NCBI GenBank assembly: GCA_964571855.1 | Contig: CAZNDO010000002.1 | Coordinates: forward strand, 62,001 to 126,000 | Length of the DNA stretch: 64,000 nucleotides | Source of the DNA: CAYYFX01 sp964571855 | Lineage (GTDB): Bacteria; ARS69 | Reading direction: 5' to 3' | Shown: piece by piece, positions 15,638 to 24,006 of the stretch | Numbering within the stretch: the stretch's first letter is position 1 | Layout of the letters: every line of letters starts with the position of its first letter | Notes under the pieces: model-generated | Told to the model about the DNA's origin: nothing | What the model saw: the letters and a program-made list of their open reading frames with translations, nothing else | The model's database searches: none | Made by a program: the position numbers and the translations under genes

Positions 15638-17167
15638 ATGAGCCCAGCCGACGGCCTGCCCACGGTCGCCATCGTCGGACGCCCCAACGTGGGGAAGTCC
15701 ACGCTGTTCAACCGCATCCTCGGCCGCAAGGTCGCGCTCGTGCACGACGAGGCCGGCGTCACGCGCGACCGGCACTACGCGCGCGCGGTCGCGGGAGAGC
15801 GCGGCTTCTGGATCGTGGACACCGGAGGGCTGCAGGTGGGGCCCGCGGACGACATCGCCACCCAGGTGCGCCGGCAGGTGGAGTTCGCGATCGACGAGGC
15901 GGACGTGCTGCTGTTCGTGGTGGACGCCACGGTCGGCATCACGCGCGAGGACGACGCGATCGTCCGCCGGCTCATGCGGCTCGCGAAGCCGGTGCTCGTG
16001 GCCGCGAACAAGGCGGACGACGACCGGCAGGAACTGGAGGCGCACGGGCTCGTGGCCGGCGGCCTGGGCGCGGCCATCCCCGTGGCCGCGCTTACGGGCC
16101 GCGGCATGGAGGAGCTGCTGGCCGAGGTGGTGGCGAAGCTGCCGCCGGTGGCGCCGCGTCCCGCGGAGCACGACGACCGCGTGCGCGTGGCCATCGTGGG
16201 ACGGCCGAACGTGGGGAAGTCCTCGCTCGTGAACGCCATCCTGCGCGAGGAGAAGATGATCGTGTCCGACGTGGCCGGCACCACGCGCGACGCCATCGAC
16301 ACGCCGCTCACGCGCGACGGCCGGCGGTTCCTGCTGATCGACACCGCGGGCCTGCGCAAGCGCCGCCACCAGAAGGCGGGCGTGGAGTACTGGTCCTCCC
16401 TGCGCGCGGTGCGCGCGATCGAGCGCTGCGACGTGGCGGCCGTCGTGCTGGACGCCACGCAGCCCATCGGCGAGCAGGACGTCAAGGTGGCGGCCGAGGC
16501 CGTGGAGATGGACAAGAGCGTCGTGCTCGTGGTGAACAAGTGGGATGCCATCGAGAAGGACCCGGAGATCGCGCAGCGCTTCGAGGAGCGCCGCGCGTGG
16601 CACTTCACGTTCATCCCGGATGCGCCGTTGGTGTACGCGTCCGCCAAGACGGGTCGCCGCGCGGACCGGCTGCTGGAGGAGGCCGCGCGGCTGGCCGAGC
16701 TGCGCGCGCGGCGCGTGGGGACCGCGGAGCTGAACACGCTCCTCGGCCGCCTCGTGGCGGAGAACCCGCCGCCCAACGGCCGCTCCGGGCGCCTCACCCG
16801 GATCCTCTACGGCACGCAGGTGTCCGTGAACCCGCCCACCGTGTGCGTCTTCACGAACCGGCCGGAGCTGGTGGAGGGCGCGTACGCGCGCTACCTGCGC
16901 AACCGGCTCGTCGACGAGCTGGAGCTGAAGGGCTCCGGGCTGAAGGTCCTCGTGCGCAAGCGCGAGGGCGGGCGCAAGGACGAGGACGACGCGCCGGCGG
17001 CGCGCCGGCCCAGGCCGAAGGGGCCGGCGGCCAGGCCCGCCCCGAAGCCCGCGACGAAGCCGAAGCCGGAGCGGGAGCCGCGTCCGGCGGCGAAGGGCGC
17101 GCCCCGCCGCGAGCCGGCGCGCGGGAAGGCGAAGCGGTCCGGGCGGCGCGCGGGGAAGACGCGATGA
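15638..17167 (+). CDS. der: Ribosome-assembly GTPase Der (EngA)
   Basis: It has 509 residues. The tandem G domains are visible: VAIVGRPNVGKSTLFNRIL near residue 10 with DTGG and NKAD, and VAIVGRPNVGKSSLVNAIL near 185 with DTAG and NKWD. A KH-like C-terminal domain ends around residue 440 (GSGLKVLVRKREGG). Der binds the 50S subunit and is essential for its maturation. The tail of about 65 residues is rich in Lys, Arg, Pro and Ala and longer than in most Der proteins; it probably binds RNA. The start has GGAGG at good spacing. A -10-like TACACT at 15608-15613 lies upstream. It is coupled to plsY by an ATGA overlap. Confidence 0.97.
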   Translation: MSPADGLPTVAIVGRPNVGKSTLFNRILGRKVALVHDEAGVTRDRHYARAVAGERGFWIVDTGGLQVGPADDIATQVRRQVEFAIDEADVLLFVVDATVGITREDDAIVRRLMRLAKPVLVAANKADDDRQELEAHGLVAGGLGAAIPVAALTGRGMEELLAEVVAKLPPVAPRPAEHDDRVRVAIVGRPNVGKSSLVNAILREEKMIVSDVAGTTRDAIDTPLTRDGRRFLLIDTAGLRKRRHQKAGVEYWSSLRAVRAIERCDVAAVVLDATQPIGEQDVKVAAEAVEMDKSVVLVVNKWDAIEKDPEIAQRFEERRAWHFTFIPDAPLVYASAKTGRRADRLLEEAARLAELRARRVGTAELNTLLGRLVAENPPPNGRSGRLTRILYGTQVSVNPPTVCVFTNRPELVEGAYARYLRNRLVDELELKGSGLKVLVRKREGGRKDEDDAPAARRPRPKGPAARPAPKPATKPKPEREPRPAAKGAPRREPARGKAKRSGRRAGKTR

Positions 17168-17772
17168 ACCTCGCGCTCGCGATCGCCGGGTCGTACCTGC
17201 TCGGCGGCATCCCCTTCGCCGTGCTGGCGGCGCGGATCAAGGGCGTGAACCTCCTGGAGCACGGGAGCCGCAATCCCGGCGCCACGAACGCCATCCGCGT
17301 CCTCGGTCCCGCGCTGGGCGTTCCCGTGCTGCTCCTGGACGTGGCGAAGGGCCTCGCGGCCGTGCTCGCCGGGGGCCGGCTCGGCGGCGGCACGGAGACC
17401 GCGGCGCTCGCGTGCGGCGCGGCCGCCATCCTCGGTCACGTCTTCCCGCCGGCGCTCGGCTTCCGCGGCGGCAAGGGCGTGGCCGCGGCGGCCGGGGCGT
17501 TCCTCGCGCTGGCGCCCGCCGCCACCGGCGCGGCGTTCGCCGTGTTCGCGCTCGTGCTCGTCGCGTTCCGGTACGTTTCGGCGGCGTCCATGGCGGCGGC
17601 GGTCACGCTGCCGCTCGGGCTGTGGCGGTTCCACGCCTCGCGCGGCGTGCTGTTCGCCGGCGTCGTCGTCGCGGTGCTCGTGGTCGTGCGGCACCGGGCG
17701 AACCTCGCCCGCCTCGCCGCCGGCACGGAGAGCCGCGTGCGCTTCGGCTCCGGCCGGGGGGCCGCGTCGTGA
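17164..17772 (+). CDS. plsY: Glycerol-3-phosphate acyltransferase PlsY
   Basis: It has 202 residues with five or more membrane helices. It transfers an acyl group from acyl-phosphate to glycerol-3-phosphate, the first step of phospholipid synthesis. The signature motifs are SYLLGGIPFAVLAAR, GSRNPGATNAIRVLG and GFRGGKGVAAAAG. The ATG overlaps the der TGA, and the TGA overlaps the gpsA GTG. The gene after it makes its substrate, so der-plsY-gpsA is a functional operon. A PlsX gene is not in the window. Confidence 0.96.
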   Translation: MNLALAIAGSYLLGGIPFAVLAARIKGVNLLEHGSRNPGATNAIRVLGPALGVPVLLLDVAKGLAAVLAGGRLGGGTETAALACGAAAILGHVFPPALGFRGGKGVAAAAGAFLALAPAATGAAFAVFALVLVAFRYVSAASMAAAVTLPLGLWRFHASRGVLFAGVVVAVLVVVRHRANLARLAAGTESRVRFGSGRGAAS

Positions 17773-18755
17773 AGGCCGCGGTGTGCGGCGGCGGGAGCTG
17801 GGGCACCGCGCTCGCATGCCTCCTGGCGCGCAAGGGCGTGGACGTGCGGCTCTGGGCGCGCGACGCGGAGGCCGCGGCGCGCCTGCAGCGCGAGCGGGTC
17901 AACGCACGCTACCTGCCGGACGTGCGGTTCCCGGAGTCCCTGCGCGTCACGGCGGACCTCGCCGAGGCGGCCGGCTGCGATGTCGTGCTCGCGGTGCCCA
18001 CGCGCGCGCAGCGGGAGCTGGCCCGCGCCATCGCGCCGCGCCGGGCGGGGCACGCCGTGCTCTGCGCGGCGAAGGGGTGGGAGCCCGGCACGCGCGCGCG
18101 CATGAGCGAGGTGCTCGCCGCCGAACTCGGCGCGGACGCGCCGATCGCCGTGCTGGCCGGACCGAGCCACGCGGAGGAGGTGGCGCGGCGCATCCCCACA
18201 AGCGTGGTGGTGGCGGCGGAGTCGGAGGACACGGCCCTGCGCTTCCAGCAGCTCCTGCACGACCCGACGTTCCGCGTGTACACGAACCTCGATCTCCTGG
18301 GCGTGGAGATCGCCGCCGCCCTGAAGAACGTGATCGCGATCGCGTCCGGGGTGTGCGACGGCCTGGGCTTCGGCGACAACACGAAGGGCGCGCTCCTCAC
18401 CCGCGGGCTGGCGGAGCTGGCGCGGCTGGGGCAGGTGCTGGGCGCGCGGCCGGAGACCTTCTCCGGGCTCGCCGGCATCGGGGACCTCGTGACCACGTGC
18501 ACGAGCCGCCACAGCCGCAACCGGCGGCTCGGCGAGCTGGTGGCGGGCGGCGCGTCGCTGGCGGCGGCGCGGGAGCGGATCGGCATGGCGGTCGAGGGCG
18601 TGGAGACCACGCGGTCCGCGCTGGAGATCGCCGCCGCGCACGGCGTGGAGCTGCCCATCACCGCCCAGGTGGCGGCGGTCCTCTTCGACGGGCAGGACCC
18701 GCGCCGGGCGCTGGAGGCCCTGATGGGCCGGGACGCGAAGGCCGAATTGCGCTAG
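17769..18755 (+). CDS. gpsA: NAD(P)-dependent glycerol-3-phosphate dehydrogenase
   Basis: It has 328 residues. It reduces dihydroxyacetone phosphate to sn-glycerol-3-phosphate for phospholipids. It starts with the dinucleotide-binding loop GGGSWGTALACLLA, then VLAGPSHAEEV, the catalytic-lysine segment AALKNVIAIASG, GDNTKGALLTRGLAE and GIGDLVTTC with TSRHSRNRRLG, all standard for GpsA. The GTG start overlaps the plsY stop (GTGA), giving a substrate-product pair under one promoter. Confidence 0.97.
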   Translation: MKAAVCGGGSWGTALACLLARKGVDVRLWARDAEAAARLQRERVNARYLPDVRFPESLRVTADLAEAAGCDVVLAVPTRAQRELARAIAPRRAGHAVLCAAKGWEPGTRARMSEVLAAELGADAPIAVLAGPSHAEEVARRIPTSVVVAAESEDTALRFQQLLHDPTFRVYTNLDLLGVEIAAALKNVIAIASGVCDGLGFGDNTKGALLTRGLAELARLGQVLGARPETFSGLAGIGDLVTTCTSRHSRNRRLGELVAGGASLAAARERIGMAVEGVETTRSALEIAAAHGVELPITAQVAAVLFDGQDPRRALEALMGRDAKAELR

Positions 18756-18794
18756 AATGCCGGTTTCGCGCCGTCCCGGCAGGGGAGGGGGTCC

Positions 18795-19142
18795 GTGGAG
18801 GCCCAGCCGCGCAAGATCTACTACTCCATCACCGAGGTGGCCGAGATGGCGGGGGTGAAAGCCCACGTCCTCCGCTACTGGGAGACGGAGTTCGCCGCGC
18901 TTCGCCCGCGCAAGAACCGCGCGGGGAACCGCACGTATCGCGAGAAGGACGTGAAGCTCGTCCTCATGATCCGCGACCTCCTGTACAAGGAGGGGTTCAC
19001 GATCAAGGGCGCGCGGAACAAGCTGTCGGAACGGCGCACGGAGATCGACCAGATCGAGATCCCCTTCTCCACCCTCGAGCGCCAGAACGCGCTGGGGCGG
19101 ATCCGGCGCGAGCTGGAGCAGATCCTGGTGGAGATCGGCTGA
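18795..19142 (+). CDS. MerR-family transcriptional regulator, single-domain
   Basis: It has 115 residues. The N-terminal winged helix has ITEVAEMAGVKAHVLRYWE, then RNRAGNRTYREKDVKLVLMI, and the C-terminal coiled helix is SERRTEIDQIEIPFSTLERQ. There is no metal- or ligand-binding C-terminal domain. Such short MerR proteins commonly follow translation or lipid genes. The GTG start has GGAGGGGG 4-5 nt upstream. It follows gpsA after 39 nt; a TAGAAT at 18753-18758 could be a weak -10, but no matching -35 is seen. The regulon is unknown. Confidence 0.9.
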   Translation: MEAQPRKIYYSITEVAEMAGVKAHVLRYWETEFAALRPRKNRAGNRTYREKDVKLVLMIRDLLYKEGFTIKGARNKLSERRTEIDQIEIPFSTLERQNALGRIRRELEQILVEIG

Positions 19143-19148
19143 GGGCCC

Positions 19149-19177
19149 TTGCTCGGGCGGGGGGACGCCGCTACATT
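19149..19177 (+). promoter_or_regulatory. Sigma70-type promoter of tRNA-Pro(GGG)
   Basis: TTGCTC (19149-19154) and TACATT (19172-19177) are 17 bp apart. The tRNA begins 19 nt after the -10. Confidence 0.7.
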
Positions 19178-19195
19178 CTGGTCCCGGAAAACGGT

Positions 19196-19273
19196 CGGGG
19201 CGTGGCGCAGCCCGGTTAGCGTGCTTGCTTGGGGTGCAAGAGGTCGCTGGTTCGAATCCAGTCGCCCCGACCA
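19196..19273 (+). tRNA. tRNA-Pro, anticodon GGG
   Basis: The acceptor arms CGGGGCG and CGCCCCG pair, and the discriminator A and CCA end are encoded (ending 19273). The anticodon stem CTTGC/GCAAG encloses TTGGGGT, giving anticodon GGG at 19231-19233. The T-arm holds GGTTCGAATCC. It reads CCC and CCU codons. Confidence 0.97.
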
Positions 19274-19307
19274 AATCTCCCCCGGGCCTCCCCGGCCCGG
19301 GAGGCTC

Positions 19308-19338
19308 GAGGGCGCGGCCTGAGGGCCGCGCTCTTTCC
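19308..19338 (+). terminator. Rho-independent-like terminator after tRNA-Pro
   Basis: GCGCGGCC (19312-19319) pairs with GGCCGCGC (19324-19331) around TGAG. The stem extends by wobble pairs and is followed by CTTT. A second perfect hairpin (CCCGGGCC/GGCCCGGG, 19281-19301) lies just before it. Confidence 0.6.
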
Positions 19339-19351
19339 GTGAGGGACTCGC

Positions 19352-20110
19352 GTGCGGATCCTGCTGGCGAACGACGACGGCGTGCTCGCCAAGGGCCTGC
19401 GCGTCCTGTGGGCGGCGCTCGCCGGTGCCGGCCACGACGTGACCGTGGTGGCGCCGGACCGGGAGCAGAGCGCCACGAGCCACTCCATCACGCTGGACCG
19501 GCCGCTGCGCATCCGCCAGCTGGAGCCGGGGTTCCACGCGGTGGACGGGACCCCCACGGACTGCGTGCTGGTGGGCGTGAACGCGGTGCTCGAGGCGCGG
19601 CCGGACCTGGTCGTGTCCGGCATCAACCACGGTCCGAACATGGGCGAGGACGTCACGTACTCCGGCACGGTGGCCGCCGCGTTCGAGGCGCACCTGCTCG
19701 GCGTGCCCTCCATCGCCGCGTCCATGCGGGACCGCGAGGGCGGGGATTTCGAGGCGGCCGCGCGCGTGGTGGTGCAGCTCGTCGCGCGGGCGGACGAGTG
19801 GAGCGCGGGGAGCCGCGTCATCCTGAACGTGAACTTCCCGAAGGGGCCGGCGGAGCAGTGGCGCCCGGCGCGCGTGACCCGCCTCGGCACGCGGAAGTAC
19901 ACGGACGAGATCATCGAGAAGGTGGATCCGCGCGGGAAGAAGTACTACTGGATCGGCGGCGCGGAGCCCGCGTGGGAAGGCGGCGAGGACACGGACTTCG
20001 CCTGGGTCAACGGGGGAGGGGTGTCCATCACGCCGCTGCACCTGGAGCTCACCGACCGGGACTCGTTCGTGCGGCTGCGGAGCTGGGACCTGTCGGGCGT
20101 GACGGTATGA
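19352..20110 (+). CDS. surE: 5'/3'-nucleotidase SurE
   Basis: It has 252 residues. It removes phosphate from nucleoside monophosphates and is linked to stationary-phase survival. The metal-binding start MRILLANDDGVLAKGL, the SHSITLDRPLR segment, GTPTDCVLVG and SGINHGPNMGEDVTYSGTV are all characteristic. It starts at GTG. It is followed after 16 nt by pcm, the classic surE-pcm pair of stress-survival genes. Confidence 0.96.
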   Translation: MRILLANDDGVLAKGLRVLWAALAGAGHDVTVVAPDREQSATSHSITLDRPLRIRQLEPGFHAVDGTPTDCVLVGVNAVLEARPDLVVSGINHGPNMGEDVTYSGTVAAAFEAHLLGVPSIAASMRDREGGDFEAAARVVVQLVARADEWSAGSRVILNVNFPKGPAEQWRPARVTRLGTRKYTDEIIEKVDPRGKKYYWIGGAEPAWEGGEDTDFAWVNGGGVSITPLHLELTDRDSFVRLRSWDLSGVTV

Positions 20111-20126
20111 CGCACCGGAGCGGCGC

Positions 20127-20789
20127 ATGACGGGGGACCCGGTGGCCGAAGGCTTCCGCGCCGTGCGCGAGGACATGGTGCGCCAGCAGCTGGAGGCGCG
20201 CGGCATCCGCGACACGCGCGTGCTCGACGCGCTCGCCCGCGTCCCGCGGCACCGCTTCGTGGACGCGGCGCTGCGCACGCGCGCGTACGGCGACCACGCG
20301 CTGCCGATCGGCGCCGGGCAGACCATCTCGCAGCCGTACATGGTGGCGCTCATGACCGAGGCGCTTCGGCTGTCGGGCGGGGAGAAGATCCTGGAGATCG
20401 GCACGGGATCGGGCTACCAGACGGCGGTGCTCGCGGAGTTCACGCCGCGGCTCTTCTCCATCGAGCGCTCGGACGAGCTGGCGCGCGCCGCGGCGGCGCG
20501 GCTCAAGGAGCTGGGCTACGCCAACGTGATCCTGAAATCCGGGGACGGCTCGCTCGGGTGGCCGGAGCACGCCCCCTTCGACCGCATCCTGGTGACGGCG
20601 GGCGCGCCGGACCTGCCGCCGCCGCTCTTCGAGCAGCTCGCGGAGGGGGGACTCCTCGTGATCCCCATCGGGGACCGGGAGTCGCAGGTGCTGGAGGTGG
20701 TGACGAAGCACAAGGGGAAGGCCCTGGCGCGGCGGATCATCGACTGCACGTTCGTCCCCCTGCTCGGCAAGGAAGGCTGGGCCCGCTGA
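20127..20789 (+). CDS. pcm: Protein-L-isoaspartate O-methyltransferase
   Basis: It has 220 residues. It uses S-adenosylmethionine to methylate isoaspartate in damaged proteins so that the residue can be repaired. The sequence shows VPRHRFVD, YGDHALPIGAGQTISQPY (family signature), motif I EIGTGSGYQTAVL, GDGSLGW and DRILVTAGA. The length is standard. It forms the repair/survival pair with surE just upstream. Confidence 0.96.
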   Translation: MTGDPVAEGFRAVREDMVRQQLEARGIRDTRVLDALARVPRHRFVDAALRTRAYGDHALPIGAGQTISQPYMVALMTEALRLSGGEKILEIGTGSGYQTAVLAEFTPRLFSIERSDELARAAAARLKELGYANVILKSGDGSLGWPEHAPFDRILVTAGAPDLPPPLFEQLAEGGLLVIPIGDRESQVLEVVTKHKGKALARRIIDCTFVPLLGKEGWAR

Positions 20790-20854
20790 CCGTCCGGGTC
20801 CCGCGCTCGGCCGGGGACGTGCGCCCCGCCCGGGGCCCGGGGGCCAGTTCGCCC

Positions 20855-20883
20855 TTCCGGATTCCGGCGCGGACGAGTAGAAT
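20855..20883 (+). promoter_or_regulatory. Candidate promoter of tRNA-Pro(CGG)
   Basis: TTCCGG (20855-20860) and TAGAAT (20878-20883) are separated by 17 bp. The tRNA starts 100 nt downstream, so a leader of about 95 nt would be removed by processing. Confidence 0.5.
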
Positions 20884-20983
20884 CCCGGGGCTGTTCCGGG
20901 ACCCGGCGCCCGGAAGCCTCCGCCGGAGGGTCGCCGCGCGCGGCCGCCGCCCGGCGGCGGGAATCGCCGGATCGAGAGTGGGT

Positions 20984-21060
<77 letters not shown>

Positions 21061-21070
21061 GATCGTCCAC

Positions 21071-21101
21071 GAGGCCCCGCGCCCTTCGGGGCCGGGGCCT
21101 C
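21071..21101 (+). terminator. Hairpin with UUCG loop after tRNA-Pro(CGG)
   Basis: GAGGCCCCG (21071-21079) pairs with CGGGGCCTC (21093-21101), and GCCC pairs with GGGC around TTCG. This is a very stable stem 10 nt after the tRNA. There is no long U-run. Confidence 0.6.
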
Positions 21102-21186
21102 GGTCGTTCGGCCCGAACACGTTGTCATTCCATACCATCCACCGATCCATTCAGGCAGTTTCGAGGGGTCGGGGCGCGGAGGCGGC

Positions 21187-21714
21187 ATGAACCTCGAGGA
21201 CCGGCTGAAGCGGATCATCCGCGACGTCCCCGACTTCCCGAAGCCCGGGATCCTCTTCAAGGACATCACGCCGCTCCTCGGGGACCCGAGCGAGTTCGGC
21301 CTGGCGCTGGACGGGATGGAATCCCGCTGGCGGCCGGAGGGCGTGGAGGCGGTCTGCGCCATCGAGGCCCGCGGGTTCATCCTGGGCGGCGCACTCGCGG
21401 ATCGCCTGAACGCCTCCTTCGTCCCGCTGCGCAAGCCCGGGAAGCTGCCGTACGAGTCCCGCCGCGCGGAGTACGCGCTGGAGTACGGCACGGATGCGCT
21501 GGAGGTCCACGTGGACGCGTTCCGCCGGGGTGCGCGCGCGGTGGTGATCGACGACGTGCTCGCCACCGGCGGGACCGCGGCCGCGGCGTGCCGCCTGGTC
21601 CGCGACTCGGGGGCGTCCTTGCTGGGCGTGGGCTTCCTGGTGGAACTGGAGTTCCTGGGCGGCCGGAAGAAACTTGCCGACACCGCGGTGCACTCCCTGA
21701 TCCGCTACCGCTGA
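21187..21714 (+). CDS. apt: Adenine phosphoribosyltransferase
   Basis: It has 175 residues. It converts adenine and PRPP to AMP in purine salvage. It starts LKRIIRDVPDFPKPGILFKD, then ITPLL, CAIEARGFILGG (adenine/PRPP side), FVPLRKPGKLPYE and the PRPP-binding loop VVIDDVLATGGTAAA. The length is normal. It is monocistronic after a tRNA and converges on the M24 peptidase gene. A TTGTCA at 21122-21127 may be a -35, but no convincing -10 follows. Confidence 0.96.
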   Translation: MNLEDRLKRIIRDVPDFPKPGILFKDITPLLGDPSEFGLALDGMESRWRPEGVEAVCAIEARGFILGGALADRLNASFVPLRKPGKLPYESRRAEYALEYGTDALEVHVDAFRRGARAVVIDDVLATGGTAAAACRLVRDSGASLLGVGFLVELEFLGGRKKLADTAVHSLIRYR

Positions 21715-21797
21715 GCGGACGTCCGCCCCGCGCCGTCCGGTCCGAAGCAAGGGCCCGAGTCGCCCGGGGAAGTCCGCCCCGCCTCCGGGACGCGATC

Positions 21798-23027
21798 CTA
21801 GCGGAAGCGCAGCACCGGGAGTTCGCGTTGCGGGGTGGACAGGAACTCGCACCCGTTCGCCGTCACGAGCACCATCTCCTCCAGCGCGATGATGCCGTGC
21901 TCCTTCAGGAAGATGGACGGCTCCAGCGTGTACACGTTCCCGGCCTCCACGCGCTGGTACGGCGTCTCGTTGTACCGCTCCCAGCGCGGCGCGAGCGTGG
22001 CGCCGCCCCCGTCGTGGGCGGAGCGGCCCACCTGGTGGCCGAGCGCGTGCTCGTACTCGTCGTAGCCGGCGCCGGTGAGGCAGTCCCGCGCGATCTGGTC
22101 CACCTCCCAGCCCTGCACGCCGGGCTTCAGCGAGGCCGCGGACTTCCGGATGGCGTCCGCCACGGTGGCGAACGCGCGCTGCACGTCGTCCGGCGGCCCC
22201 TCGCCGTGCTCGGAGACCCACCACATGCGCTGCAGGTCCGAGCAGTAGCGGTCCAGCTTCACGCCGTAGTCCACGTGCACGAGGCGACCCTTCGTGATCG
22301 TGTCCTCGCGCGGCGCCACGTGGCCCACGGGCGACGCGGCGCCGGTGGACACGATGGGGCAGATCTTGGGGGTCCACGCGCACTCCAGGCCGCGCGCGCG
22401 GGCCCGCTCCCGGATGGCGTCGGCGAACGCGCGCGCCGTGACGCCCGGCGCGATGTCCGCGGTGGCCTCCTGCAGGACGGTCTCCGTCTCCTTCACGGCG
22501 CGGCGCACGGCGTCGATCTCCAGGGGCAGCTTCCGGCCCCGCAGGCACCAGATGACGTCCTCGGCCGGCACCAGCCGGTCCGCGAGCAGCGTGCCCTCCA
22601 GCCGGCGGCGCAGCAGCCGGTGCAACCCCGCGCCGAGCCCGTCGGCCAGCGGGTCGTTCTCCGAGACGTTCACCGCGATCGCGTGCGGGTTCAGCCGGGT
22701 CAGCGTGTTCACGAGGGGCTCGGAGATGCCCTCGCGGTAGCCGATCACGCGGTGCCAGATCCCGGATTCCTCCAGGTCCGGCGCGTCGTGCACGCCGACG
22801 ATGGCGATCTTCTCGCCGTCGGCGGTCAGGATGAGGGCGGACTCCCAGGTGAGGTCCCCGTCGAAGATGAGCTCCAGGGCGGGGTCCGTGTTCGTGCTGG
22901 ACTCGCGAACGTAGTTGAGCCAGACGTCGATCCCCTTCTCCTTCAGGATCTCCACCGCCTGGTCGGTCTTCGCGAGCAGGAACGCGCGCGTGTCCAGGCC
23001 GGTAGGCGTCTCGATGCTGGTCTTCAC
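21798..23027 (-). CDS. M24-family metallopeptidase (Xaa-Pro aminopeptidase/prolidase-like)
   Basis: It has 409 residues. An N-terminal creatinase-like domain (about 1-170) precedes the pita-bread catalytic domain. The metal ligands are all present: Asp in HVDYG, Asp in YCSDLQRMW, His in HALGHQVG, Glu in TLEPSI and Glu in ALEEMV. It should be a cytoplasmic two-metal aminopeptidase acting before proline. The GTG at 23027 is chosen because AGGAGG lies 6 nt upstream and the protein then begins MKTSIETPTG; the 80-residue longer frame is without similarity and lies in the divergent promoter region. Confidence 0.9.
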   Translation of the reverse strand: MKTSIETPTGLDTRAFLLAKTDQAVEILKEKGIDVWLNYVRESSTNTDPALELIFDGDLTWESALILTADGEKIAIVGVHDAPDLEESGIWHRVIGYREGISEPLVNTLTRLNPHAIAVNVSENDPLADGLGAGLHRLLRRRLEGTLLADRLVPAEDVIWCLRGRKLPLEIDAVRRAVKETETVLQEATADIAPGVTARAFADAIRERARARGLECAWTPKICPIVSTGAASPVGHVAPREDTITKGRLVHVDYGVKLDRYCSDLQRMWWVSEHGEGPPDDVQRAFATVADAIRKSAASLKPGVQGWEVDQIARDCLTGAGYDEYEHALGHQVGRSAHDGGGATLAPRWERYNETPYQRVEAGNVYTLEPSIFLKEHGIIALEEMVLVTANGCEFLSTPQRELPVLRFR

Positions 23028-23133
23028 GGCGTCCTCCTGGCGAGCGGATCGGACCCAGGAATCTATCGGCTCCCCGGGGGTTTGGCGAGACAGGAACCGG
23101 TCGCGGGGGCGCAGGAGGGCCCCGGGAATCCCA

Positions 23134-23162
23134 TTGCCCGGTCCGGAGCGCCCGCATAGACT
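23134..23162 (+). promoter_or_regulatory. Sigma70-type promoter of kptA
   Basis: TTGCCC (23134-23139) and TAGACT (23157-23162) with 17-bp spacing face kptA, whose ATG is 74 nt downstream. Confidence 0.6.
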
Positions 23163-23235
23163 GCTGGACTCCCTGGTCGGATGCCGCGGAACCCGGCCGC
23201 CGTGGAATGCCCGACCGGACGGGCCGGAGGAACCG

Positions 23236-23970
23236 ATGGATCGACGAACCGCCACGCGGCTGAGCAAGTTCCTGTCCCTCGTGCTGCGCCATCGCCCGGA
23301 CGACTACGGCCTGTCGATGGACGAGCAGGGCTTCGTGGACTTCGATTCCCTGATCGACGTCCTCGTGGCCGAGGACATCGTGGCCGAGACCGCCGAGGAC
23401 GACGTGATGGAGCTCGTGGAGGGCTCCGAGCGCCGCCGCTTCCAGGTGGTGGGGAACCGCATCCGCGCCCTGTACGGGCACAGCAGCCGCGTGCGCCTGA
23501 ACTACCCGCCGGACGATCCGCCGGACGTCCTGTGGCACGGCACCACGCCCGAGCACGCCGCGCAGATCCGGGACGAGGGGCTCTCGCCCATGGGGCGCGC
23601 CTACGTGCACCTGTCGTCCACGCAGGACGAGGCCCACGCCGTCGGCGGCCGGCACACGGACGATCCCGTGCTCGTGCGCGTGGACACGCGCGCGGCGCGC
23701 GAACAGGGGCTCACGTTCCACCGCGCCACGGAGCTCATCTGGCTGTGTCCCGCCCTGCCCGCGGACGTGTGCCAGGTCCCGGAGGACCTCCCGGAGCGGC
23801 CGGCCGCGACGGAGCGTCCCGTGCGGGAGCATGCGCCCCGTGAGGCGCGCGAGCCGCGCGAGCCGCTGCCGCCCTCGGCGCCGCCGGCGCGCCCGTCGGT
23901 CCGCTCCGTGGAACCCGCGGCGGACGGCGAGTTCAAGCGCCGGACGCGGAAGAAGGGCGGCCGCCGCTAG
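23236..23970 (+). CDS. kptA: RNA 2'-phosphotransferase (Tpt1/KptA)
   Basis: It has 244 residues. It moves an RNA 2'-phosphate to NAD+, the last step of eukaryotic-type tRNA splicing; in bacteria it may repair RNA ends or ADP-ribosylate. The Tpt1 signatures are SKFLSLVLRHRPDDYGL, RALYGHS, LWHGTTPEHAAQI, AYVHLSST and the ATELIWLC end region. Residues from about 185 on are a Pro/Arg/Glu-rich, probably disordered tail ending KRRTRKKGGRR that other KptA proteins lack. GGAGG precedes the ATG. No RNA ligase or splicing gene is near. Confidence 0.93.
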   Translation: MDRRTATRLSKFLSLVLRHRPDDYGLSMDEQGFVDFDSLIDVLVAEDIVAETAEDDVMELVEGSERRRFQVVGNRIRALYGHSSRVRLNYPPDDPPDVLWHGTTPEHAAQIRDEGLSPMGRAYVHLSSTQDEAHAVGGRHTDDPVLVRVDTRAAREQGLTFHRATELIWLCPALPADVCQVPEDLPERPAATERPVREHAPREAREPREPLPPSAPPARPSVRSVEPAADGEFKRRTRKKGGRR

Positions 23971-24006
23971 ACCCGGCGCCGCCGATCGCCAGACCTCCCC
24001 GGGAGG

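Noticed and set aside
13190..16603. 1137-codon open frame antisense to der and running into the repeat protein
   Set aside because: High G+C makes long shadow frames; it has low-complexity Arg/Ala/Gly composition and no domain.
12403..17163. Very long plus-strand frame before plsY
   Set aside because: It is antisense to the repeat protein and out of frame with der; only its last 202 codons (plsY) are real.
21715..21726. Perfect 12-bp palindrome GCGGACGTCCGC after apt
   Set aside because: Short, overlaps a gene end and is expected by chance at this base composition.
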